A stretch of 64,000 nucleotides of DNA. Source: Thiodiazotropha sp040506775 (GTDB taxonomy: Bacteria > Pseudomonadota > Gammaproteobacteria > Chromatiales > Chromatiaceae). Every line of letters starts with the position of its first letter. The first letter of the stretch is position 1. The stretch is from positions 62,001 through 126,000 of the forward strand of contig JBEVWC010000003.1 in the NCBI GenBank assembly GCA_040506775.1, written 5' to 3'. The translations under genes were made by a program, and so were the position numbers. The notes beneath the pieces were generated by a model. The model was given only the letters and a program-made list of their open reading frames with translations. It ran no database searches and was not told the origin of the DNA. Positions 1 to 8,819 of the stretch are shown here, in pieces.

Positions 1-663
1 CAACGAATCGCGTAATGCATCGTCCATGTCCAGATCGTAGAGATCCGCGCGTTTCCTGAGAAGATAGTTTCCCAGATTATCCAGCCATGTCTCGTTCACA
101 CGCTCCGGCACCAGGAGACTTTTTTCTGACTTGAAATCCTTGAAATTACTGATGAACATTCTGATTGATTTTACATCCACATCCACCTGAAAAACGAAAT
201 CCACCTTGATCAGTACAGCGAGTTGAAAATTCAAGCCTATAACCCGTTGTTCATGATTGCGAATCGGCCATTCGGCATAACGCATAGCCTGAGAATCGAG
301 AAACTGGCGTGTCTCATCCGCCTTTGTTTTTGGCATGACCGCATATTCGCGCTCCTGCTCTGAAACACAGTTGAAGCGTAACCGAATCAACTTTGGATTC
401 TCGGAACTGTCCACATTGACGGTGTAATCAGTCTGGCGCAGCTGCTCGACCCTTCCGATACCCGGCAGAACAGCATCCCGGCGGACATCGTAGTCGAGTA
501 TCTTCAGCTGTTCCGTCAACTCGGAGAGGTAACGGAGAATCCGTTGCATCGGCTCTTTGAAACGGGACTCATACAAAGCTTCGAGTCGAGCCCGATCAAG
601 GATCTCACGCTCCCTGTCCTGCTGACTTTCAGCTTGCTTTTTCAGATCATCCAGTAAAGACAT
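1..663 (-). CDS. Unknown protein, C-terminus cut by the window edge
   Basis: An open frame runs from an ATG at 663 to the first base of the window without a stop, giving 221 residues. A Shine-Dalgarno-like AGGGAAGTGAG sits just upstream of the ATG, which supports the start. The first 45 residues are charged and helical (MSLLDDLKKQAESQQDRERE), followed by a mixed alpha/beta region rich in aromatic and charged residues. I see no signal peptide, membrane segment or motif that I recognise. The open frame, the start signal and ordinary codon use make it a real gene, but no function can be assigned. It reads away from nfo, with about 210 bases between them. Confidence 0.7.
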   Translation of the reverse strand, partial: MSLLDDLKKQAESQQDREREILDRARLEALYESRFKEPMQRILRYLSELTEQLKILDYDVRRDAVLPGIGRVEQLRQTDYTVNVDSSENPKLIRLRFNCVSEQEREYAVMPKTKADETRQFLDSQAMRYAEWPIRNHEQRVIGLNFQLAVLIKVDFVFQVDVDVKSIRMFISNFKDFKSEKSLLVPERVNETWLDNLGNYLLRKRADLYDLDMDDALRDSL

Positions 664-873
664 ATACTCACTTCCCTGTAATAGATTGGCAGTTAAAATT
701 TTTTCATGAGGTGCAGACCGATATGGAAATCCTCATTGAACGCGGATACGCACCAGCTGAGTGAAGCGATATGGGGGATTCCTCCGGGCTTCCCGGACTT
801 GACCTGTAACAATGCCGGTTATAGCAGTTCACTCGCAGTCAGCGATCCCAACCCATGCAACCCCCTTGATAAT

Positions 874-1716
874 TCACTGGGTTAATCCATAAAGACTCTT
901 AATCTCCTCCGCCCACCGTGCTTCGTCTATGGTTTCCAGAACCATGGGGATATCGTCGAACCGAGGGTCATTCATGATGTATCGAAACACATCCCAACCC
1001 AGTTTTCCATCTCCCAGACACTGATGCCGGTCCACGCGCGCACCCAGGTCCGGCTTGCTATCGTTGAGATGCATACCCCTAAGGAATTTAAATCCGACAA
1101 TACGATCGAACTCCGCGAAAGTCTTTTCGCAAGCCTCCATGGTACGTAAGTCGTATCCCGCCACAAAGGTATGACAGGTATCCAGGCAGACCCCCACGCG
1201 TTGCTTGTCTTCAACCTTGTCAATGATCTCTGCCAACTGTTCAAACCGATAGCCCAGAGTGCTCCCTTGTCCGGCAGTATTTTCAATCACGGCCGTAACG
1301 CCTCGGGTGACATCTAGAACCCGATTGATCGACTCCGAAATCCGGCTCAAACAGGATGCCTCACTGATCTTTCGCAAAGTGGCCCCAGGATGGAAGTTGA
1401 GCAGACACAGACCCAGTTGTTCACATCGGCGCATTTCATCGAGAAACGCTTCGCGGGATTTTTCCAGCGCCTCGTCTTCGGGATGTCCGAGATTGATAAG
1501 ATAACTGTCATGGGGCAACACGTGCTCAGCACGGATAGCGGCATTTTCCCGATTGACCTGAAACTGCTCAATAGACTCAGGCGTCAAGGGTTTGGCATGC
1601 CATTGGCGCTGATTCTTTGTGAACAGGGCAAAGGCCTTAGCACCAATGGCCTGGGCGTTCAGAGGAGCATTCTGCACCCCTCCGGAAGCACTCACATGAG
1701 CACCAATGAATTTCAT
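874..1716 (-). CDS. nfo: Endonuclease IV (AP endonuclease)
   Basis: Deoxyribonuclease IV cleaves DNA 5' to abasic sites in base-excision repair. The 280-residue length matches the family. All zinc-ligand motifs expected from the E. coli enzyme can be read: LPHDSYL and LLNFHPG (His), AVIENTAG (Glu), GVCLDTCHTF (Asp and His), GMHLNDSK (His), RVDRHQ (Asp and His) and VLETID (Glu). The protein starts MKFIGAHVSASGG, the usual N-terminus. It stands alone at the edge of the polysaccharide locus on the same strand as its neighbours, with no sign that it belongs to that pathway. Confidence 0.97.
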   Translation of the reverse strand: MKFIGAHVSASGGVQNAPLNAQAIGAKAFALFTKNQRQWHAKPLTPESIEQFQVNRENAAIRAEHVLPHDSYLINLGHPEDEALEKSREAFLDEMRRCEQLGLCLLNFHPGATLRKISEASCLSRISESINRVLDVTRGVTAVIENTAGQGSTLGYRFEQLAEIIDKVEDKQRVGVCLDTCHTFVAGYDLRTMEACEKTFAEFDRIVGFKFLRGMHLNDSKPDLGARVDRHQCLGDGKLGWDVFRYIMNDPRFDDIPMVLETIDEARWAEEIKSLYGLTQ

Positions 1717-1796
1717 GAAAGATCACCTGAACGCGGCTAATGAAAGAAGTCAGCAAACCCGCTTTGAAGAAACGGCGCTTGCCGAATACGCTCCGA

Positions 1797-2930
1797 CTAT
1801 TGTGAGCGTTTCGTTGGTGTCCAGATCTCCTGCCGGGTGCCGCTCAGATACTTGTACCAGGCCTTGAGTATCGAGAGGTTGACCGCGACGAAGAACAGAG
1901 GAATTTTGACCAAAGGCCAGCGATTGGCCGCTGATTCATTGTAGGCGCCAACAGCCGCGGCAGTATAGAAAAGCAATTGAAGGAGAAACAGGACGAAATA
2001 CAGATTCTGATCCAGAAGTCCGAGATTACTGATGAATATTGCAAGCAGGAAAAACGGCACCAGCCAGCGAATCAGCTTATGAGAGATGAGGTACAGGGAA
2101 AATCTCGGGTATCTCAGTGGATTCATCAGTCCGGCTTTCTTGAACAGAGCGGTGATACCCCTGATGAAGGTCCTGACTTTCCTGTTGAATTCGTCCCTGT
2201 GTGATTCTGCCGCTTTCATATAGCCAAATGACTCTGAAATCGAAATCGCTCGATATCCGTGCTCGATAGTATTGAGTACAGAATAAAAATCGGGTGCAAC
2301 CCCTTCTATGAAGGGATCAATGATCTCACGACGCTGTGCATACAATGAGCCGCTGGCACCCACAATGGAACCCGAGTAGGACTCCTGACGCCTGAGAAAC
2401 AACTCATACCGACCATACAGCCCCTCACCGCTCCCGCCCTCGATAAGGTCCTCTCCGGAAACACAGCCAACGCTCTCCTCAACAAAAGGCCGTACAATTT
2501 CGGTAACCGCCTGCGGATCGAGCATGATCGAGGCATCATTGAAGACCACGACATCTCCCGTCGCAGCCTGTAATCCGGCATTCAAGGCGTTTGCCTTACC
2601 CTTCCGCTCCTTCAGTTCGAGGAAGGTTAAGTTACTTAACTTATTGTATCCTTTGATAATTTCGACCGTATTATCAGATGACCCATCTGATACGAATACA
2701 AATTGCAGGCTGCCGGGAAACACCAGTTGGGCACAATTTTCGAGTTTCTGAGCAATCACCTCCTCCTCATTATGCACAGGGATGATCATGGACACGCTCA
2801 GATGGTCCGGATACGCGCGGGTGCGGTAAGTAAGCCCCTTACTCATCTTGTTAATGACCAGCAGAAGCACCGGATAACCAAAATAGGCGTAAAACACAAA
2901 AAACATGGATAGCCAGAAGATGGATTGCAT
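1797..2930 (-). CDS. Membrane-anchored family 2 glycosyltransferase
   Basis: The 377-residue protein has an N-terminal membrane helix (residues 1-25), a GT-A/GT2 domain (SMIIPVHNEEEVIAQ, VFVSDGSSDNT, VVFNDASIML) and three or so C-terminal hydrophobic segments from about residue 285 (SLYLISHKLIRWLVPFFLL, and the LYFVLFLLQLLFY region). This layout is that of processive or lipid-linked sugar transferases acting at the inner membrane. EFNRKVRTFIRG stands where such enzymes carry the Q/RxxRW element, in altered form. It lies at the distal end of the XrtA exopolysaccharide locus. The sugar and acceptor cannot be predicted. Confidence 0.88.
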   Translation of the reverse strand: MQSIFWLSMFFVFYAYFGYPVLLLVINKMSKGLTYRTRAYPDHLSVSMIIPVHNEEEVIAQKLENCAQLVFPGSLQFVFVSDGSSDNTVEIIKGYNKLSNLTFLELKERKGKANALNAGLQAATGDVVVFNDASIMLDPQAVTEIVRPFVEESVGCVSGEDLIEGGSGEGLYGRYELFLRRQESYSGSIVGASGSLYAQRREIIDPFIEGVAPDFYSVLNTIEHGYRAISISESFGYMKAAESHRDEFNRKVRTFIRGITALFKKAGLMNPLRYPRFSLYLISHKLIRWLVPFFLLAIFISNLGLLDQNLYFVLFLLQLLFYTAAAVGAYNESAANRWPLVKIPLFFVAVNLSILKAWYKYLSGTRQEIWTPTKRSQ

Positions 2931-3100
2931 AATGTATTGTAATCTTTGAATTTTGTGCCTAGACAGTGGGTAGGCACATTATGCCATGAGGTGGAGTGTT
3001 GTGTAATATTTGATTGAAGATCAGACCCGCAATCAGAGTTTTCCACAAGACGCAGAACACCTCTGGTGTCCTGGAGCCAATAGGGTGTCATGGAGGAGTC

Positions 3101-3425
3101 TTATAGTGGCAACTTATCCTGTAATCCCGGGTCATTCCTGTCACTACCCGGTTCATGATTACAAAGACTGATTCCCTCACAACCCATGAACAGGACTTTA
3201 GTTTCATAAAGCCTGCCCCCACTCTCTCTCCAGAAGGTTTCTGTATGGGGTTTCGGGAAAACCATAAAACCCTGTTTCTCACTTATTACTACTGGCAGAG
3301 AAAGACGCAATTATCGCTGCCTGTACTATGACAGTTTTGTAGCGGCAACTTATCCCTGATTAGACAGCCGATTCGCCAGCCTAACCAGTTCACGATGACA
3401 TCAGTTTTAATTACAAAGACCTGCC
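3101..3425. repeat. Two degenerate direct copies in a 531-base intergenic stretch
   Basis: The gene-free stretch 2931-3461 contains two imperfect copies of one unit. The 12-mer GGCAACTTATCC occurs at 3108-3119 and again at 3344-3355. Each copy is followed 40-65 bases later by a GTTCAYGATKACA-like stretch and ATTACAAAGAC (about 3158-3168 and 3410-3420). Copies are about 236 bases apart on the same strand. No reading frame in the region looks like a gene. It may be the residue of a decayed repeat or mobile element. Nothing else was identified in this gap. Confidence 0.45.
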
Positions 3426-3461
3426 CGAGTAAAAAATGTCGTATTGAAAGTAGTATCAATG

Positions 3462-4484
3462 CTATTGTTTTTTTCCCGAACCCGACAATGTCTCAAGCAC
3501 AAAGAATGGAAGAAGAGAAGCTATAAATATTTTCCACAAGTTGACCTCAAACAGACGGAACCGCAGACCGTTCATGATATTACGCCAGGCATCCGTTCTT
3601 TGCCTGTTTCTTAGATTGACCGATGCCATACGGCTATATCTTCTTGCAATTGCCAGATCGACTGTATCTTTATACTTTTCATAGATCTGTTGATCATCGA
3701 CACAGTTTTTATACAGTGCTCTCATACCATGTTCCAAAAGATCATGGAGGTTGGATGTCAACCCACCATTACCAATTCGATAGCCTGCAAGCGGGAGCGT
3801 CACAAATCCAAGATCCTCATATTTGGCGACACGCAGGAAAAACTCCGTCTCTTCTGCCTTCCTGAAGCTTGGGTCAAAACCTCCCAGTGAATTTAACAAT
3901 TTGGAACTGATTACAATTGAGCTTGGCAGTATGACATTACCCAGAATCAGACGCTGAAAGATATTCCCTGTCAGGAGCGTGGCGGCTTCGAATTCCTCAG
4001 ATGCAGGCTTGAAATTCTTAACACCAGGCATCATATCCTTGTATCTCAGACCGGTTTCCCTGAAAAAAGGGAAAATTGATCGGCTTCCTTCTGAAACCGC
4101 AGACTTATCTACTGGAACGCCTTCTCCAAAAAGATAAAAATCGTGGAAAAAGAAATTGATCTCTGGGTTATCGACGATACAGTTCTCAATAACTTTTAGC
4201 TTGTCCGGGTGCCAGATATCATCACCATCACAGAGTGCTATATAGTCTCCTGTAGCCCGTTCAAACCCTGTGTTACGTGCGACTGATACACCAGAATTTT
4301 CGATCTTTACATATTCAACCCAGGGAAAGTGATTCTGCACCACTTCGCCGGTATTATCTTTTGAGCCATCATCGACTACGATTACCTGCTCGCATTTTCT
4401 GGTCTGTGCGGCAATAGAGCGCAATGTCTCTGCAATCGAATTTTCGCAATTATAAGCTGGAATTACTGTCGAAAATGTTGGCAT
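3462..4484 (-). CDS. Family 2 glycosyltransferase
   Basis: A soluble GT2 enzyme of about 340 residues with a typical GT-A fold start (FSTVIPAYNCENSIAETL), nucleotide-binding VIVVDDGSKDNTGE and the metal-binding CDGDDIWHPDKL. The start is placed at 4484 (MPTFSTVIPAYN), not 39 bases upstream, because AAGGAG lies 8-9 bases before this ATG and the domain begins right there. The C-terminal third is helical and basic. It would transfer a sugar from a nucleotide donor to a growing polysaccharide or lipid-linked intermediate on the cytoplasmic side. It sits between two other glycosyltransferases in the exopolysaccharide locus. Confidence 0.9.
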   Translation of the reverse strand: MPTFSTVIPAYNCENSIAETLRSIAAQTRKCEQVIVVDDGSKDNTGEVVQNHFPWVEYVKIENSGVSVARNTGFERATGDYIALCDGDDIWHPDKLKVIENCIVDNPEINFFFHDFYLFGEGVPVDKSAVSEGSRSIFPFFRETGLRYKDMMPGVKNFKPASEEFEAATLLTGNIFQRLILGNVILPSSIVISSKLLNSLGGFDPSFRKAEETEFFLRVAKYEDLGFVTLPLAGYRIGNGGLTSNLHDLLEHGMRALYKNCVDDQQIYEKYKDTVDLAIARRYSRMASVNLRNRQRTDAWRNIMNGLRFRLFEVNLWKIFIASLLPFFVLETLSGSGKKQ

Positions 4485-4615
4485 GAAAAGTGGCTCCTTA
4501 GACCCTATGATTAACCGGATCAAAGATTGATAGTCATATATTCGCAGTCATGATCAAGGTAACCGACAAATAATTGAAAGATCGTGTTGTTCATAATCAA
4601 GTTTTATCGAGTGAG

Positions 4616-5758
4616 TCAGATTTTTCCGGGCTTTATAACAGATCTATAAATATCAGCCATTTTAGTCAAACGAATCTCTGAGTCGAACTGTTCTCGGATG
4701 CGTGACTCCGCAGCATCCAACTTGATGCTGAATTGCTCTGGTTTCACCAGAAATCTTTCGATGTTTTCAAACATCTCCTGATCATTATCAGGAGGGATCA
4801 GGGTGCCCACCTTATCACTATCTATCACCTCGGACGTACCGCCCACATCGGTCGCGATTACGGGCACCCTCATCAGCATAGATTCCAGGATAACATTGGG
4901 CAATCCTTCCGTTGAGGAGGCTTGAACCACCAGGTCGACTTCGCTGTATACAGGCTGCATGTCCTTTATGAATCCGGTGAAAATGATTGAATCATGAAGA
5001 TTAAATTCATCAACCAGACTTTTCAGTTTCGCCTCATCAGGTCCTACACCAATGAGTAGCAAACAACACTTATGCCCCTTATCCAGAAGTTTCCTCATGA
5101 TAGCGATCAAATTGGCCTGGCGTTTTTCCGGGCTCAAACGTCCAATCTTGGCAATTAAAGTTACGTCATCCGGGATATTGTAGCGACGCCTTATCTGACC
5201 ATCATGATGGATTCTATATTGTTTAGTATCCAGGGTGTTGTGTACCGTAACAATCTTGTTTACCGGAAAGATTGATGCGTATATTTTGCCTTTGACGCTG
5301 CCCGATACCGCGATGACCTTATCGAAGAAAAAGGAAAGCAACAATTTATCAATAACGGCAAAGACTTTCCTCTTGATATTATTTGTGACCCAACCATGAG
5401 CCGTTGAAATCAGAGGCAGTTTGAGCTTTCTTGACACATACAAACCATAAACATTGGAACGGAATTCATGACTGTGAATTATGTCGATATTATGATTCAG
5501 ACAGATTGATATGATCTGTTCAAGCACCCGTTTATCGAACATCGAGGTTTCTTGAATTTCATAGGTGATCAGATTATTTTTACGGGCTACATCCAAATAA
5601 TCCGCATTCTCGATACCCGGATTCACGAATGATGAAACGGATATCTCAATACCTCGTTGCCTGAGTCCCACAGCCACTTCAATAATGGTACGCCCAGGTC
5701 CATCGTGCCAGGGCGAATCACGAACATCCAGCACCTTAATCTGACTATCTTCGCTCAT
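4616..5758 (-). CDS. Family 4 (GT-B) glycosyltransferase
   Basis: The 380-residue protein has a Glycos_transf_4-like N-terminal half (IKVLDVRDSPWHDGPGRT, IIHSHEFRSN, ISTAHGWV) and a GT1/4-type C-terminal half (IAKIGRLSPEKRQ, LLIGVGPDEAKL, and the E-x7-E element in SSTEGLPNVILESML). These retaining enzymes build exopolysaccharide repeat units from nucleotide sugars. The ATG overlaps the stop of the upstream aminotransferase gene by four bases (ATGA), so the two are translationally coupled. Confidence 0.92.
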   Translation of the reverse strand: MSEDSQIKVLDVRDSPWHDGPGRTIIEVAVGLRQRGIEISVSSFVNPGIENADYLDVARKNNLITYEIQETSMFDKRVLEQIISICLNHNIDIIHSHEFRSNVYGLYVSRKLKLPLISTAHGWVTNNIKRKVFAVIDKLLLSFFFDKVIAVSGSVKGKIYASIFPVNKIVTVHNTLDTKQYRIHHDGQIRRRYNIPDDVTLIAKIGRLSPEKRQANLIAIMRKLLDKGHKCCLLLIGVGPDEAKLKSLVDEFNLHDSIIFTGFIKDMQPVYSEVDLVVQASSTEGLPNVILESMLMRVPVIATDVGGTSEVIDSDKVGTLIPPDNDQEMFENIERFLVKPEQFSIKLDAAESRIREQFDSEIRLTKMADIYRSVIKPGKI

Positions 5759-6981
5759 GTTTTACCAAGTGGTTGGTTATTGCAATATTTGTTTACGATA
5801 TCAACGATAGATTGCTGATCCTGTTCACGAACATAGGCATGTGTTGGTAATGTGACGATTTGCGCGGCCACCTGCTCAGCAACCGGGCAACTGGTTTCCC
5901 CCACCAGATGTTGTCGTATCTCAGATAACTGATTGAGCGATTTAGGATAAGAGGCAGAGATACCCATCGCACGCTGCTCCTTCAGCAAGTGAGATCTGAG
6001 TGCTTCATCCCTGATGAGTATCGGGTAGCGCAAATAAACAGGTTCTGAGCCGGGTACTGCTTCGATTTTACTCAGATTGACTGACTGTTCGATCGATTGA
6101 TCGTAATACCTGCCTGTGGAAACCCGGCTTTGTGTAATCCTGTCGACACGAAGCAACTGATCCTTTGCAAGAGAAGAGAGCATAGGCGGATATTTCATCA
6201 CTGCAACCGTGTCCTCATACCGTGTTTCACCAAGACCACTAAAACTGATATTCGCTGGTATCTGATACATCACCGGATGTAATAACAGATAGTAGATAAA
6301 CACCTTGATGAATTCTTTGATCTGTCCCGTTGCTTGAAGATCAGATAATTCACTTTGCGCCATCAGAAGTTGCGTTTGGAGTTCTTCATTCCCTGTTATT
6401 ACCATACCGCCCTGCAAGGAGGTGATATTTTTTCCTTTATCGAAACTCAGAACTCCGGCATACCCGAATGTACCTACAAAACGACCTCCGACTCTAGCAA
6501 ATAGTGACTGTGCAGCATCATCGATCAAATGAATGTTGTTTGCCTTTGCAAATTTCTCAAGAACAGGAAGGTCGTTGGGAAGCCCATAGAGGTTTGCACT
6601 GACCATGGCAAGCACCCTGTCAGTATCCATGTTATTCAGACTTGCCATATCGTAGGAGAGCGTTTTTGGATCAATGTCACACAATCGGATCTTATAACCA
6701 GCATTGATCGCAGAACTCGCTACTGAGTAGCAGGTATAGGCTGGCAGAATAATCTCGTCGCGTTGATCATCTTCGCCCCGCATTCGCATTAAGCATCCAA
6801 GCAGGGATGCCATAGCCGCCCTTCCAGTAATGTACAGTGCTCCATAGGCCAGATTGAGATCACGGGCAATTAACTGCTTAATCGTTTCAGAATGATCTAC
6901 ACCCCGCAGCAATGCACTTATCCACCCAATCATTTCACGTGATTTGATGGGCGATCCCGTTGGCGACAAAAAACGTGGCAT
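5755..6981 (-). CDS. DegT/DnrJ/EryC1-type PLP aminotransferase
   Basis: The 408-residue protein has the fold-type I sugar-aminotransferase pattern: ALYITGRAAMASLL (cofactor phosphate region), EIILPAYTCYSVASSAINAG, VSANLYGLPNDL, HLIDDAAQSLFA (Asp contacting the pyridine nitrogen) and VLSFDKGKNITSLQGG, whose lysine region corresponds to the PLP Schiff-base segment. Family members aminate keto-sugars on nucleotide carriers for surface polysaccharides, although some members in EPS loci have other substrates. The lysine region is somewhat divergent from the classic TK motif. Its stop overlaps the start of the following glycosyltransferase gene. Confidence 0.88.
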   Translation of the reverse strand: MPRFLSPTGSPIKSREMIGWISALLRGVDHSETIKQLIARDLNLAYGALYITGRAAMASLLGCLMRMRGEDDQRDEIILPAYTCYSVASSAINAGYKIRLCDIDPKTLSYDMASLNNMDTDRVLAMVSANLYGLPNDLPVLEKFAKANNIHLIDDAAQSLFARVGGRFVGTFGYAGVLSFDKGKNITSLQGGMVITGNEELQTQLLMAQSELSDLQATGQIKEFIKVFIYYLLLHPVMYQIPANISFSGLGETRYEDTVAVMKYPPMLSSLAKDQLLRVDRITQSRVSTGRYYDQSIEQSVNLSKIEAVPGSEPVYLRYPILIRDEALRSHLLKEQRAMGISASYPKSLNQLSEIRQHLVGETSCPVAEQVAAQIVTLPTHAYVREQDQQSIVDIVNKYCNNQPLGKT

Positions 6982-7277
6982 AGGATTCAGTGCCTGCTGG
7001 TTCTTAATCGGCGCGTTTCGTTGACTCTGTCATCAAGATCAGTCAGGTAGAATAACCAAGATGATGTACATTCGACTGTACAAACACCAAGGCCGATAGG
7101 TGGATTGGATACCCCAGAACTTCTGCTTATGCCAAACAATGTCTGACTTGGCATTGTGCGGTGTTGTTCATGCATACCAAAACCTCTCTCCTTACACGCG
7201 ATGATTCGCCACTCTGGTAATTCTCGTTACAGCTTTACCAGTAACAATCGGTTCTATCGTGCCACTTTTCACTAAAT

Positions 7278-8315
7278 CTAGGGGATGCTACGTGATATCC
7301 AGGGACCCAAGAGACCTGCCACTGGCAGTGGCAGCCTCCTCCACATATCGATCGCCAGTTTGTACTTGGCGTTATCGACATTCAACTCTGGCATCGCGCC
7401 ACCATCCGGCATGTAGTATTGCCAGTAAAGTTGTTTTTGTTCTGCATTCCATTTTTTTTTGAACGCTTCAGCAGTTGAATCAACGGTCGATCTTCCCAGG
7501 TGGTAGTTAAGACAGCCCATATCGCAACTGTCCTTGATCATCTCCCAATACAGCACATAGGTCGGCTGCAGTTGACGATACTGCTGCACAGTACCCATCC
7601 ACATACCCTCTACCGTACGCTTGTAATAGCCGTTAAATGCGGTACAGATGGGTTGATCGCCCAGATACGCAACGAATATCTTTATTTCTTCCTGGGGAAA
7701 ATGATCGAGGATGGCTTTAAAATAGTTCTTACTATAAAGCGGCGTACCCAGATCCCGCCATGAGTGGCTGATGACACGATAGAAATCGTCCAGAAGTTCT
7801 GCATGCCCGGACTTAACCTGGATATCATGCTTATAAACACGCCGTATGTTGGTTCTGTGCTTGGATTTGAACCCCGACCAGATCTTCTCAGAATCCGCAT
7901 CCAAAGGTATTGTCATCGAGACCTTTCGAGTTGATTCCGGCAGATCAAGAATCGAAGGGCGCGTGGAACGCATTTCAAGATAATCCACACCATGCTGATC
8001 AGCCAGTTGCATTGCCTTGCCAAGCAGTGCACGCTCATGTTCTTCTGAATCGAAGCATGTACCGCCGTAATTGACAAAGGGCATGGAGCAGAGAATTTTT
8101 CCAAACAGACGGCTTCTGACAAGTACCAGCGGCAGAATCCCCTCGATTTTGTCAGCACCAACCGCTATCGAAAATGTTTTATGGCCGAAATGGGTCTCAT
8201 TCAACTCCTGCCATTCGAATCTTTGATAGAAATTTGATCCATCAGCCTCATTCAGATAGTGGTTCCAATCGCGCCGATGCTCGGTTGTATGGGGGATCAG
8301 GTATGCCTCTGACAT
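7278..8315 (-). CDS. FemAB-like GNAT-fold protein, XrtA/PEP-CTERM associated type
   Basis: The 345-residue protein shows the features of the FemAB-related family found in exosortase A loci: GSNFYQRFEWQELNE near the N-terminus, a middle segment KSKHRTNIRRVYKHDI typical of Fem proteins, and a second acetyltransferase-like half with FVAYLGDQPICTAFNGYY and YVLYWEMIKDSCDMG. Fem-type enzymes move aminoacyl groups from charged tRNA; the substrate in EPS loci is unknown. A GGAG lies just upstream of the ATG. The gene faces away from the O-antigen-ligase-like gene across a 504-base divergent region. Confidence 0.85.
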   Translation of the reverse strand: MSEAYLIPHTTEHRRDWNHYLNEADGSNFYQRFEWQELNETHFGHKTFSIAVGADKIEGILPLVLVRSRLFGKILCSMPFVNYGGTCFDSEEHERALLGKAMQLADQHGVDYLEMRSTRPSILDLPESTRKVSMTIPLDADSEKIWSGFKSKHRTNIRRVYKHDIQVKSGHAELLDDFYRVISHSWRDLGTPLYSKNYFKAILDHFPQEEIKIFVAYLGDQPICTAFNGYYKRTVEGMWMGTVQQYRQLQPTYVLYWEMIKDSCDMGCLNYHLGRSTVDSTAEAFKKKWNAEQKQLYWQYYMPDGGAMPELNVDNAKYKLAIDMWRRLPLPVAGLLGPWISRSIP

Positions 8316-8819
8316 AGCTCCAGCTCAAGCTAATTGATTATTTTTCAATGAATTAGGGGTTGTCACCAAGGTCAAAAACGAGAACATCCCAGAACCCTGG
8401 GTTATCAGTAGGAACCTATTGGCCACTTCCGTCCGGTTTGCGGAATTTAACATGTCGCTCAAAAATACACAGTTAATAATACCTTGATATGGCAACCAGA
8501 AAAAGAGAATATTATATATATTTATCAGTAATTTATGTGTTATAGTGCGCGCTCAGGAAAGGCATTCATGTGAGTTGACTTCATGATCGCATCCCTCTAC
8601 CACTAAGCGCGTACATGACTTGTTCCTGGAAGCCAGATTGGATTCAGAAAATTTATTGATATCGGCCACGTCCGATATATCAGCCTGGTATCCACATGCC
8701 AGTTGCACGAACACCGATCAATACAAGTGTCATCTATTTGTGATCATATAGCAGGTTAGAGTTTCGATTCAGGCATAACGCAGGTTCTGACAAATATACC
8801 CAGGTTCAACTCTCCACTC
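8316..8819. other. Divergent 504-base intergenic region
   Basis: This AT-rich stretch separates the minus-strand FemAB-like gene from the plus-strand ligase-like gene and must hold promoters for both. The best signal I can read is the extended -10 at 8538-8546. I see no gene; the longest ATG frames are below ten codons (for example the one starting at 8583). The leader of the plus-strand gene would be about 265 bases, unusually long. I saw no JUMPstart/ops element. Confidence 0.5.
8538..8546 (+). promoter_or_regulatory. Candidate extended -10 promoter element
   Basis: TGTTATAGT carries the TG of an extended -10 one base before TATAGT. It lies in a very AT-rich segment, with no good -35 at 16-18 bases. 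It is positioned to drive the O-antigen-ligase-like gene at 8820. Confidence 0.3.

Noticed and set aside
6987..7175. 62-codon minus-strand frame between the aminotransferase and FemAB-like genes
   Set aside because: No motif, mixed composition and no ribosome-binding site.
7213..7240. Inverted repeat CTGGTAA/TTACCAG as terminator
   Set aside because: Loop of about 14 bases and no T run on either strand.
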